NCBI GenBank assembly: GCA_017848795.1
Contig: JAFIHG010000055.1
Location: forward strand, 1-48,915
Source: Candidatus Nanopelagicales bacterium
Lineage (GTDB): Bacteria; Actinomycetota; Actinomycetes; S36-B12; CAIYMF01
DNA length: 48,915 nt
Direction of reading: 5' to 3'
Both the position numbers and the translations under genes were made by a program. Within the stretch, counting starts at the first letter, position 1. Every line of letters starts with the position of its first letter. The notes under the pieces are model-generated. The model was not told the DNA's origin, did no database searches, and saw only the letters and a list, made by a program, of their open reading frames with translations. Positions 41,431 to 48,652 of the stretch are shown in pieces.

Positions 41431-41664
41431 GTGATGAAACTTGGGACGGCCGCCGGGCGGTCAGTGCGAGTTCGGGTGATAACACGGTTTCGCGTGCGCG
41501 GCAACCGGATGGTTGACGCGCACACTGGGGAGACATCATTCCGTGTCCGCGACGACGGCAGAGTGGTGGATGCCAATTCCGGCGAGACACGGTTTCGCGT
41601 GCGCGATGACGGCCGTGTGGTCGATGTCAACACGGGTGAGACGGTCTACAGACTCAGAGGTTGA
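41431..41664 (+). CDS. Short repeat protein, probably frameshifted at its 5' end
   Basis: A 77-aa protein made mostly of three consecutive 17-18-aa units with the consensus FRVRDDGRVVDANTGET: units at 41485-41535, 41536-41589 and 41590-41643, then VYRLRG. It belongs to no family I know. An ATG at 41427 opens another frame (MSDETWDGRRAVSASSGD) that resembles a further repeat unit but needs one A deleted at 41481-41482 to join the repeat frame. The intact ancestor was thus probably longer. No clear ribosome site precedes 41431. The gene lies between element genes on the other strand. Confidence 0.5.
   Translation: MMKLGTAAGRSVRVRVITRFRVRGNRMVDAHTGETSFRVRDDGRVVDANSGETRFRVRDDGRVVDVNTGETVYRLRG
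41485..41643 (+). repeat. Three tandem ~54-bp coding repeats
   Basis: Units of 51, 54 and 54 bp encode RFRVRGNRMVDAHTGET, SFRVRDDGRVVDANSGET and RFRVRDDGRVVDVNTGET. DNA identity is lower than protein identity, so the repeats have been kept under protein-level selection rather than being newly copied. Confidence 0.8.
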
Positions 41665-41694
41665 GTCACTTAGCCCTGGTTTGGCCATCGTTGC

Positions 41695-42470
41695 TCAAGG
41701 TTGCCGCGATGGCCCCTTGGCCGCGTTTATGGTTCGTGCTTGGGCATCGATATCCGGGCCAGTGAAGAGTCGGTGGAACGCCTCGTCGAGCACTCTGGCT
41801 CCGTCCAGCACCTCCATAGTGGTTAAGTCCGAGTCCTCGTGGGTTCCGACGTTTCCGAGCCATTTGACGGCGAAGAAGAGATCGGCCACCGCTGGACGGT
41901 CTGGGTCAGCATCACGCCACTCTTTGATACGTTCGTGCGCGTTCCGAAATTGCCCAGATGGTCGAGTTGCAGATATTCCTTCTGAAGTCAAGAACCGTTC
42001 CACCGTGGCACGCAGCGCAGTTGCGGCCAGACCAGGATCAGCGAAAAGCACGCGAGAAGCGCGCAGCACACCCTCTCTTACTTCGTCGGGTGCCTATCTC
42101 GGGATCGGCATTATCAGCATCGGCGGATGCAGGTGCGTCACAGTGTAGTACGAGGAATAGGCGATGCCTTGGTACTCGAAATCATCGCGGTTCGACCTGT
42201 GGGAGTAGTCCACGCGATAGTCGCCGTGCCGTGCACAGCCTGTCGACACTCGGGATTCTCGCACTGACCGCGGACGACAAACGTGCCGGAAATCCACTCC
42301 GGCTCGAACGCAGGGTGGTTGCGCGCGGAAGCTGAATCGTGTCCTTCATCCTCGGTGGGCGCTGAGAATCCGATGTATCCGGTCTGGCACTTGGGGCACG
42401 CAGGCCGCGGCCACGGCTGTCCGTCCTCAATCGGGCGAGCGAGCTCGGAAAGTGCGGGGTCCACAGCCAT
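41695..42470 (-). pseudogene. Broken DUF4145-type gene
   Basis: Reading on the minus strand from an ATG at 42470, a Cys-pair segment (RPACPKCQTG, RGQCENPECR) is followed by a frame change and then by the helical C-terminal part typical of DUF4145 (VRASRVLFADPGLAATALRA-like, ERIKEWRDA, FFAVKWLGNVGTHEDSDLT). The break is a tandem 5-bp duplication CCGTG-CCGTG at 42224-42233; removing one copy restores the frame. A TAG at 42094-42096 interrupts the second half. DUF4145 proteins are often linked to restriction or defence loci. Codon use is less GC-rich than that of the neighbours. Confidence 0.75.
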
Positions 42471-42674
42471 GCTTCCAGCGTAAGCGGGACGCTATGCGGA
42501 CAGGCGTAGAACGGGAATCGATCGCGGGCGACGGCTCTAGCCTTTAATCTCTAGGAACTCAGGTTCGATCAGGCGTCCATGCGCTCCGATCTGCGTTTGT
42601 GCAGGTGGCGTCGGTTCAGCTCTCCAACGGGCCTGAATTGACAAAGCGTCACCTCGAACGACGGTTTGGCTGTA

Positions 42675-42684
42675 GCATCGATGC
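42675..42684. promoter_or_regulatory. Palindrome GCATCGATGC upstream of the recombinase trio
   Basis: A perfect 10-bp palindrome 30 bases before the ATG of the first recombinase gene. It could be the operator for the HTH protein of the same operon. Function is speculative. Confidence 0.3.
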
Positions 42685-42713
42685 ATGATCGCTTCCCTTG
42701 AAGTCGGTGACTG

Positions 42714-43799
42714 ATGGGTTTGGTGGCGTTGCCGGGCGGCAGCGCTGTTGATCCGGCACTTATAGGTGCGCAGGCGGCCCAGGACTTCGAGCAGGAGCTG
42801 GTGGACCAGTACGCGCTGGCGATGTCGGCGGCAGGTCTGACTGACCGCCACATCGGCGGGACGCGGGCAATCGTCATCGAGTTCGCTCGCTCGCTGTCGA
42901 CTCCGCTGTGGGAGGCCACCTGTGCGGACGCGGACGCGTTCTTGGCCCAGCAGCGGCGGATGGGGCTCAGCGTGTCGACCCGGGCCGGCAAGGCCGGCGC
43001 GCTGGCGGGCTTCTACGAGTTCGTGATCGCCCGCTACGAGGGCGCGATCCGCCGCACGACCGGTGTCTTGGTCGAGCAGCCGATCGATGAGTTCAATCGC
43101 CAGTCCGGGGCATCGCTGGGCAAGGTCCGGGTTCCGCCGTCGGATGAGGAGATCGACTCGCTGTTCACCGCCTGGCGCGGGTCGGTCACCCAGGCACGCA
43201 AGTACCTTCCCGCGGCCCGCGACTACTTCGCCGCCTCGCTGTGGCGCCGACTCGGGCTGCGTATCAACGAGACCGTCATGCTCGACATCCGCGACTGGCG
43301 CCCCGATCTGGGTGAGTTCGGCAAGCTCCACGTCCGCCACGGCAAGGGCTCGGGCGGCCGCGGACCGAAGCCGCGGCTGGTGCCCGGAATCAACGGCGCG
43401 AACCAGTTGATCGACTGGTGGCTGGCCGAGGTCCGTCCGCAGTACGGCGAGGATTGGGCCGACCCGGACGCGCCACTGCTGCCCTCTGAGCGGTTCGACA
43501 GGGACTTGGACCGCTGTGGACGTGTCGGTGCGAACGCGCTGCGCCGCGCCCTGGGGATCCAGGTCGACGAGTGGTTGCCGGCGTGGTCGGGGCGAATGAC
43601 GCCACACGTGCTGCGGCACTACTGCGCATCGTCGCTGTACGCGGCCGGGATGGACATCAAGGCGCTCCAAGAGCTCCTTGGCCACCAGTGGCTGGCCACG
43701 ACCTCGGGCTACCTCCACGTCCGCAGCGATCACATCGAGCGCGCGTGGAACAGCGCGAGCGACCGCGTCGAGGCCCGCCTGGGCCTCCGTACCGACTGA
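42714..43799 (+). CDS. Tyrosine recombinase (TnpA-like)
   Basis: A 361-aa site-specific recombinase. An N-terminal SAM-like core-binding domain spans ~25-120. The catalytic domain (~140-350) has Arg183 (LGLRINE), Lys211 (HGKGSGG), His298/Arg301 (TPHVLRHYC), His324 (LLGHQW) and Tyr333 (TTSGYLHV), so all active residues are present. The ATG at 42714 lacks a strong ribosome site. The gene is followed after 28 bp by an HTH gene with a good ribosome site. It is much more like transposon recombinases than the tRNA-targeted integrase at 36915-38144. Confidence 0.88.
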   Translation: MGLVALPGGSAVDPALIGAQAAQDFEQELVDQYALAMSAAGLTDRHIGGTRAIVIEFARSLSTPLWEATCADADAFLAQQRRMGLSVSTRAGKAGALAGFYEFVIARYEGAIRRTTGVLVEQPIDEFNRQSGASLGKVRVPPSDEEIDSLFTAWRGSVTQARKYLPAARDYFAASLWRRLGLRINETVMLDIRDWRPDLGEFGKLHVRHGKGSGGRGPKPRLVPGINGANQLIDWWLAEVRPQYGEDWADPDAPLLPSERFDRDLDRCGRVGANALRRALGIQVDEWLPAWSGRMTPHVLRHYCASSLYAAGMDIKALQELLGHQWLATTSGYLHVRSDHIERAWNSASDRVEARLGLRTD

Positions 43800-43827
43800 C
43801 CCAACCGAATCGAAGGAGAGGATCCAG

Positions 43828-44181
43828 ATGCAGTGGAGCTTGCGGCTGCGGGCCGCCGAACGAGGGATCTGGAAGTCCGCAGAACTTCGGCGGATGCTGG
43901 CAGATGCCGGGCTCGAGATCTCCGCCGGGAAGATGTCGTCGTGGTGGGCCGGGACCCCGCCGACGATGCGCCTCGAAGAGCTCGACGTCCTGTGCGCCGT
44001 GCTCGAATGCACCCCGAACGACCTGATGACACCCGAGCCGGACAAGGTCGCTGCGCGCCGTCCCCGCAACACCGACGCCGCCAACGGCGGAAACGGGGAT
44101 GGCGATCCGAACGGCAACGGCGGCACGCCACCGGCGGTCACCCCGCGGCTCGGCAAGCTCCGCTCGACCCCGCCGCTGTAG
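43828..44181 (+). CDS. HTH (XRE-like) protein of the recombinase module
   Basis: A 117-aa protein. Residues 1-70 form a Cro/C1-type helix-turn-helix (KSAELRRMLADAGLEISAGK, with SWWAGTPPTMRLEELDVLCA after it, then ECTPNDLM). The tail (~75-117) is disordered, Gly/Asn/Pro-rich. It may repress the operon or help the recombinases, as TnpC does in Tn554. The ATG has a GGAGAG ribosome site (AAGGAGAGGATCCAG). Confidence 0.82.
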   Translation: MQWSLRLRAAERGIWKSAELRRMLADAGLEISAGKMSSWWAGTPPTMRLEELDVLCAVLECTPNDLMTPEPDKVAARRPRNTDAANGGNGDGDPNGNGGTPPAVTPRLGKLRSTPPL

Positions 44182-44219
44182 CCCGCACCCCCATCGCCCA
44201 CGGACACGACGAGCACCGC

Positions 44220-46013
44220 ATGCCCGCGCCCGGCCCCAACGCGGCGTTGCGGCTGCCGCCCAAGTGCAACGCCTGCCAGAGCAACCGCGTCGCGTGGACC
44301 AGCCCCAGAGTCGACTTCTGCTATCAATGCCTGCCCGGCGGCCCGTTCGCCGCTCCACCGTGCAACCGCTGCCGCGCCCGGACCGACTACTTCAGTCAGG
44401 GGCTGTGCAGCCGGTGTCATCCCCGCAGCCCCGAGCACATCGGATCCTGCAAGGGCTGCCTGGCCTGGGGCGTCTACCCCCGCCACAACTGGACCTGCTG
44501 GTCCTGCCGCTGGTGGCAGAGCCACTACCCGAAGGGCACCTGCGCCCACTGCGGCCGCGCCAGCCACGTCAGCGACCGACAAGCCTGTCGCCTCTGCCTC
44601 GAGAATGCCCGCCTCGAACAGAAACCCGGGCGGGCACCCGATGTCGCCGCGGGGAACAAGGACAGCCAGCAGCTGTTCTTCGCCAACATGGTCTTCAAGC
44701 GACGCGTGACACCGGTGCCTGACTACGTCAGCTGGGCTGGCCGTTGGTCGAAGAAGAACAAGAACCAGCTGCCCTACCAGCCAGGCACCAGGTTCAACGA
44801 TCACGCGCTTGAGCAGCTGGCCCTGTTTGAGATGGACCCCGACCCCGACGTGCTGCGCCAACGCCTCCTGGTGGAGGACAGCGAACTGACCCGGTACTGC
44901 GCGGCCATCGTCGCCAACCACGCCCGCCGCTATGGCTGGAGCGTCAGGCAGCGCAATGCCGTGATCCAGTCCCTGCGGCTGCTGCAGATCCTGCGACCTA
45001 CTCCCACCGCGAAGGTCCGCGCCAGTGACGTCGTGTGCTTGCGCCGCTACGACGGCACCATCACCTCCACCCTCGACGTCCTCGCCGAAGCCGACCTGCT
45101 GATCGAGGACGTCCCAACCCGGGTTGAGCGGTACTTCAACGCCAAGTTCATCGAGTCCGGCGCCCTCCCGGACACCATGCGGGAACACCTCCAGCTGTGG
45201 CTTCAGGTCATGCTCGGCGGATCCCGGCACGCGCCACGCCAGCTGCCTCGCGAACCCGAGACCGTCGAGCTCCACATCCAGGGCCTCGTGCCCGTCGTGC
45301 AGACGTGGGTCGAAGCCGGGCGCCAGTCGTTCGCCGAGATCAGCAAGGACGACATCCTGGCCGCCCTCGCGGCCCTGCCCGCCGGCACCAGCCACCGCCA
45401 CTTCGCCGAGAACGGGCTGATGTCGCTGTTCAAGATCCTCAAAGGCCGCCGACTCGTCTTCACCAACCCCATGAGGGGCATCGACCTCACCCGTGTCGCC
45501 ACGAACCTTCCGCTGCCGCTTGACCCCGCAGTGATCCGGGCCGAACTGGACTCGCCGAACCCGGCCGTCGCGCTCGCCGTCGCTCTGGTGGCCTTCCACG
45601 GACTGACCGGCAAGCAGGTCCGTGAACTGCAGATGACCGACATCGTCGACGGTCGCCTCCACCTCGACGGCCGCGACATCCCGCTCGCCGCACCCGTCAG
45701 GAGCCGGCTCGCCGCCTGGCTCGACCACCGCAACCGAACCTGGCCGGCCACCGCGAACCCACACCTGCTCATCAACCGACGCACCGCGCCGCGCCTCGTC
45801 CCCAGCGGCCCGTCCTTTCCCTGGAAGGAAAGCCGCATCCGCCCACGGGCCCTGCGCGAAGACCGCATCCTGCACGAGATCCACGCCACCGGCGGCGACG
45901 TACGCCGCATCTACGACCTCTTCGGCCTCAGCGTCGAAGGCGCCACCCGCTACCTGAAGACCGTCGAGCACCCCGACCTGAGGAACGAGGACCAGCCTGG
46001 CACCCGACCATGA
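44220..46013 (+). CDS. CxxC-rich protein with degenerate tyrosine-recombinase domain (TnpB-like)
   Basis: A 597-aa protein. Residues 16-126 carry eight CxxC pairs (C16/19, 34/37, 48/51, 63/66, 77/80, 93/96, 108/111, 123/126), enough for four zinc ribbons. Residues ~345-585 look like a core-binding plus tyrosine-recombinase fold. The first catalytic Arg position reads Gln (GLTGKQVRE, 461-469). The H-x-x-R motif reads RALR (543-546), the later His is lost (LFGLS), but a Tyr remains (GATRYLKTV, Tyr578). It is probably not a full recombinase on its own and may act as a partner of the 361-aa enzyme. ATG at 44220, with a weak ribosome site, lies 38 bases after the HTH gene. Confidence 0.75.
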   Translation: MPAPGPNAALRLPPKCNACQSNRVAWTSPRVDFCYQCLPGGPFAAPPCNRCRARTDYFSQGLCSRCHPRSPEHIGSCKGCLAWGVYPRHNWTCWSCRWWQSHYPKGTCAHCGRASHVSDRQACRLCLENARLEQKPGRAPDVAAGNKDSQQLFFANMVFKRRVTPVPDYVSWAGRWSKKNKNQLPYQPGTRFNDHALEQLALFEMDPDPDVLRQRLLVEDSELTRYCAAIVANHARRYGWSVRQRNAVIQSLRLLQILRPTPTAKVRASDVVCLRRYDGTITSTLDVLAEADLLIEDVPTRVERYFNAKFIESGALPDTMREHLQLWLQVMLGGSRHAPRQLPREPETVELHIQGLVPVVQTWVEAGRQSFAEISKDDILAALAALPAGTSHRHFAENGLMSLFKILKGRRLVFTNPMRGIDLTRVATNLPLPLDPAVIRAELDSPNPAVALAVALVAFHGLTGKQVRELQMTDIVDGRLHLDGRDIPLAAPVRSRLAAWLDHRNRTWPATANPHLLINRRTAPRLVPSGPSFPWKESRIRPRALREDRILHEIHATGGDVRRIYDLFGLSVEGATRYLKTVEHPDLRNEDQPGTRP

Positions 46014-46351
46014 CCGTGTCTTTACGTACCGCGCGGCGCGGGTCGAGAGTTGTCGCAACATCCTCACGCCAACGATAAGCAACCGCAGCGCGCACGATTC
46101 GGACATTCTGGCGCTGCTGACTTTGGTCACGGGCCGCAGCGTGGCGGCTCAGCGTCCCCGCATCCGTCCCCCCGAACCGTCGAATGGCGGGGGGACGTGG
46201 CGCCCTACACCGCGTTTATGCAGGTCAGGAAGCGTCCCCCCGAAACTCAGGAGATTCCAGAGCCGGTGGCTCGAGCGGTGGAGGAGGAGTCCCGTTAAGC
46301 GGATCCACTTCTCGCGGAGCTCGGCGCGACAAGCGTTCGTGGTCGGTCAGC
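46014..46351. other. Noncoding stretch with repeated CGTCCCCCC motifs
   Basis: No credible gene. The 12-mer CGTCCCCCCGAA occurs at 46165-46176 and 46233-46244. A reverse-complement core GGGGGGACG at 46189-46197 makes a 9-bp inverted repeat with the first copy. A partial AGCGTCCCC lies at 46151. Such repeats at the end of a recombinase operon could be recombinase-binding sites or an element end; no matching copy was found upstream of 42714. Confidence 0.45.
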
Positions 46352-46723
46352 TCACCGGCGTCGCGAGTCCGCGACGCTGCGGCCCTGCGCCGAGCTGGTC
46401 GATCCTGGAGGCTCCCACGCCGCAGCCCATTGGGCTATGGACTCGATCACCGGCGCCAGGGAGTGACCCTTGGTCGTCAGCGTGTAGTGCGGCACGGTGG
46501 TCGCGGAGGAGGAGGGGCAGGCGCGTTCCACCACGCCCTCGCGCTCGAGCTCGCGGAGCCGCTGCGCGAGGAGCCGATCGGTGAGCCCAGGGATTCTCGA
46601 GCGGATCTCGCCGAAGCGGTCGGCTCCGTCGAGGAGTGCGCGGATGATCGGGCCGTTCCAGCGCCGCCCGATCAACTCGACCGCGCGGTGGAAGACCGGA
46701 CAGTAGCCCTGTGTCTCGTCCAT
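46352..46723 (-). CDS. HxlR family transcriptional regulator
   Basis: A 123-aa winged-helix regulator. The family's conserved Cys is at residue 8 (YCPVFH), often the redox or electrophile sensor. The core is ELIGRRWNGPIIRALLDGA, RFGEIRSRIPGLTDRLLAQR, and HYTLTTKG. The ATG at 46723 has a GGAGG eight bases upstream; longer in-frame starts would enter the promoter region. It is divergent from a DoxX gene, and a perfect palindrome lies in the shared region, so it probably represses the DoxX-DUF5519-VOC genes and itself. Confidence 0.9.
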   Translation of the reverse strand: MDETQGYCPVFHRAVELIGRRWNGPIIRALLDGADRFGEIRSRIPGLTDRLLAQRLRELEREGVVERACPSSSATTVPHYTLTTKGHSLAPVIESIAQWAAAWEPPGSTSSAQGRSVADSRRR

Positions 46724-46798
46724 GCAGACAACCTCCGCGGCCGACGAGTCGCCGGACCTTGACTCTTGCCAACGCCGTTCCCGGAATGATACTCCTAG

Positions 46799-46823
46799 AG
46801 TCACTTACAAAGAGTAAGTGACT
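46799..46823. promoter_or_regulatory. HxlR operator palindrome
   Basis: AGTCACTTAC and GTAAGTGACT are perfect 10-bp inverted arms separated by AAAGA. CTTAC-N5-GTAAG is the known style of HxlR/YodB-family operators. It overlaps the region just after a TGATACT -10-like sequence (46787-46793) and lies 22 bp before the DoxX start, the right place for a repressor. Confidence 0.75.
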
Positions 46824-46845
46824 ACTTCGCATACGAGGAGCTCTC

Positions 46846-47262
46846 ATGGACGTTCTGGTCCTCATCGGCCGGATCCTTTTCGCGCTACTGTTCCTGGGCG
46901 CCGGGATGGGCCACTTCAGCCAGCGGGAGATGATGACCGGCTACGCGGCGAGCAAGGGTGTGCCGGCCGCAGGGTTGATGGTGCCCTTCTCTGGTGCGGT
47001 GAGCATCCTGGGCGGCCTCATGGTGGCCGTCGGGGTCTGGCCCGACCTCGGCGCCCTGCTGCTGGTCGCCTTCCTGGTGCCGACGGCGGTGCTGATGCAC
47101 GGCTTCTGGCGCGAGACCGACCCGGCGAGCAAGGCCAACGAGCAGACCCAGTTCCTCAAGGACCTGTCCCTCGCGGGTGCCGCGCTCGCCCTGTTCGCGT
47201 TCTTCGCCTCCGCGGGCGACGAGCTCGGCCTGCTCGTGCTCGGCCCGGTGTTCACGCTGTGA
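46846..47262 (+). CDS. DoxX family membrane protein
   Basis: A 138-aa protein with four predicted membrane helices (about 4-22, 42-63, 68-86 and 110-130). The DoxX marker LFLGAGMGHF and the conserved acidic/His loop HGFWRETDPA are present. DoxX proteins are membrane components linked to quinone, thiosulfate or redox stress metabolism. The ATG has GAGGAG at a good distance. Its stop overlaps the next GTG. Probably controlled by the adjacent HxlR. Confidence 0.88.
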   Translation: MDVLVLIGRILFALLFLGAGMGHFSQREMMTGYAASKGVPAAGLMVPFSGAVSILGGLMVAVGVWPDLGALLLVAFLVPTAVLMHGFWRETDPASKANEQTQFLKDLSLAGAALALFAFFASAGDELGLLVLGPVFTL

Positions 47263-47741
47263 CCGGCTTGCTAGTCGACCTGCCCGCCCGCGGCGGCGCC
47301 AGGCCGCGCACTACCCCGAGCAATCCGCACACCCAGCTCGATCAACAACCGGAGGACGATCGGCCGCGCCGCCTCCTGGAGGAGCGGCTCGCCCAGCTAC
47401 CCGGCGTGGTCTGGCGGCCCAGCATGATCTCGGTCCCGGGAGCGCGCGCCCTGACCCTGCCGGAAGACGCCGCGCAGGGCCCGCCCGAGGCCTTCATGAT
47501 CGGCACCGAGTTCGCTCACCTGCACCCCGCACCGGACCACTCACTGCACCTGGTGCTGCCGCCCGACCTCGCCTCCCGCGTGATCGAGACAGGCTGGGCA
47601 GAGCATCACCCGGTCGCCCGCCGCGGCCTGATCACCTCGGGCGCGGTGATGATCTACGCACCCCGCGACGAGGAGGAGGCAGAACTGGTCGCCCAGATCG
47701 TGACCGCCGCCTTCGAGTACGCCACCAACGCCCCGGCCTGA
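47259..47741 (+). CDS. DUF5519 / luciferase-domain family protein
   Basis: A 160-aa cytoplasmic protein. Family markers are LPARGGARPRTTPSNPHTQ, PSMISVPGARAL, and GTEFAHLHP. The family is often annotated 'luciferase domain-containing' after a weak similarity, and its biochemical role is unknown. The GTG start overlaps the DoxX stop. Membership of the HxlR-controlled operon is inferred from the overlap. Confidence 0.82.
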   Translation: MTGLLVDLPARGGARPRTTPSNPHTQLDQQPEDDRPRRLLEERLAQLPGVVWRPSMISVPGARALTLPEDAAQGPPEAFMIGTEFAHLHPAPDHSLHLVLPPDLASRVIETGWAEHHPVARRGLITSGAVMIYAPRDEEEAELVAQIVTAAFEYATNAPA

Positions 47742-47827
47742 CCAGCCGTACTGACAGAGCGCCGACGTGACCGGCATCCGGGCCACTCGGGTCCGGACCA
47801 GTCGAACAAAGATCGGAGTCAGCCATC

Positions 47828-48286
47828 ATGCGCATCCACGAGCTCGGCCACCTGGTGCTCTACGTCCGCGACCTGGAGCGCTCACGGCGGTTCTACCGAG
47901 ACGTGCTCGGCTGGAACGAGATCCGCGGGGAGGTCCCCCTGCCGGTCCCCGCGGCGGCGTTCTCCTCCGGACGCACCCACCACGAGCTGCTGCTCATCGA
48001 GGTGGGCCCGGCCGCGGCGCCGATGCCCCCGGGGCACCGTGTGGGCCTGTACCACTTCGGCCTCAAGGTCGGCGACAACGACGACGACCTCCGCGAGGTC
48101 GTGCGTCACCTGACCGAGCACGGGGTGCAGATCCAGGGGGCCAGCGACCACACGATCACCCACTCGCTCTACATCGCCGACCCCGACGGGCACGAGATCG
48201 AGCTCTACGTCGACGTGATGGCCACGGAGGAGTGGCTCGCCGACCCCTCGGTGGTCTTCGCCCCGATCCGTCCCCTACGTCTGTGA
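47828..48286 (+). CDS. VOC family protein (glyoxalase / extradiol dioxygenase-like)
   Basis: A 152-aa vicinal-oxygen-chelate protein. Metal-binding positions appear as His8 (LGHLVLYV), His62 or so in the central half, and Glu127-type EIELY near the C-terminus (DPDGHEIELYVD). The N-terminal half resembles catechol 2,3-dioxygenase (RSRRFYRDVLGWNE). It may detoxify an electrophile or cleave a catechol; the substrate is unknown. ATG at 47828 after CGGAG. It lies 86 bp after the DUF5519 gene, probably in the same transcript. Confidence 0.85.
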   Translation: MRIHELGHLVLYVRDLERSRRFYRDVLGWNEIRGEVPLPVPAAAFSSGRTHHELLLIEVGPAAAPMPPGHRVGLYHFGLKVGDNDDDLREVVRHLTEHGVQIQGASDHTITHSLYIADPDGHEIELYVDVMATEEWLADPSVVFAPIRPLRL

Positions 48287-48652
48287 CCCTCCGTGCCTGG
48301 AGCGGCGCAGGCCGCAGCGTCTGGCCATCGGCATCCAGTCCGCTGCCCAGATCACCGGCCGTGCTGAGGTGACAAGGCCGGCACCGTGTTGCTGCGCTAC
48401 TCACTTACGACAATCATGCCGTCTCTCAGATGAGTATGACGGCGGCCGATTGCGCGATGGGTCACGAGGGTGAAGGGAGCGAGCGAGCCCCGCACGCGCG
48501 GGGGGTCCGGATCGCCGCGGTGTCCGTGCTCCTCGCAGTCCAGCATGCCCCGGTGCTCGGACGGCTGACGGTTCACCTGCATCGAGCGCGTCACTGCGAA
48601 ACGCCTGGGCGTGCCCGGAGACTACGGATCGTGGTGTTGAGGTCCCATTCGG
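48287..48652. other. Intergenic region with an HxlR half-site
   Basis: No convincing gene in 366 bases. TCACTTAC at 48401-48408, within ACTCACTTAC, repeats one arm of the HxlR operator at 46799; the second arm is absent. Open frames on both strands here show no recognisable protein features. Confidence 0.4.

Larger units (their letters stand above)
42714..46013 (+). mobile_element. Tyrosine-recombinase / HTH / CxxC-protein module
   Basis: Three closely spaced co-directional genes: a 361-aa tyrosine recombinase, a 117-aa HTH protein and a 597-aa CxxC-rich protein with a degenerate recombinase domain. They are opposite in strand to the conjugative element genes. Sizes resemble TnpA, TnpC and TnpB of Tn554 (recalled as 361, 125 and 630 aa), although here the small gene is in the middle. 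Element ends could not be fixed; Tn554 relatives lack terminal inverted repeats. Boundaries given are those of the coding genes only. Confidence 0.6.

Noticed and set aside
42556..46251. 8-bp direct repeat AACTCAGG at 42556-42563 and 46244-46251 flanking the recombinase trio
   Set aside because: An 8-mer match between two ~200-base flanks is expected by chance, and Tn554-type elements need not leave such a target duplication.
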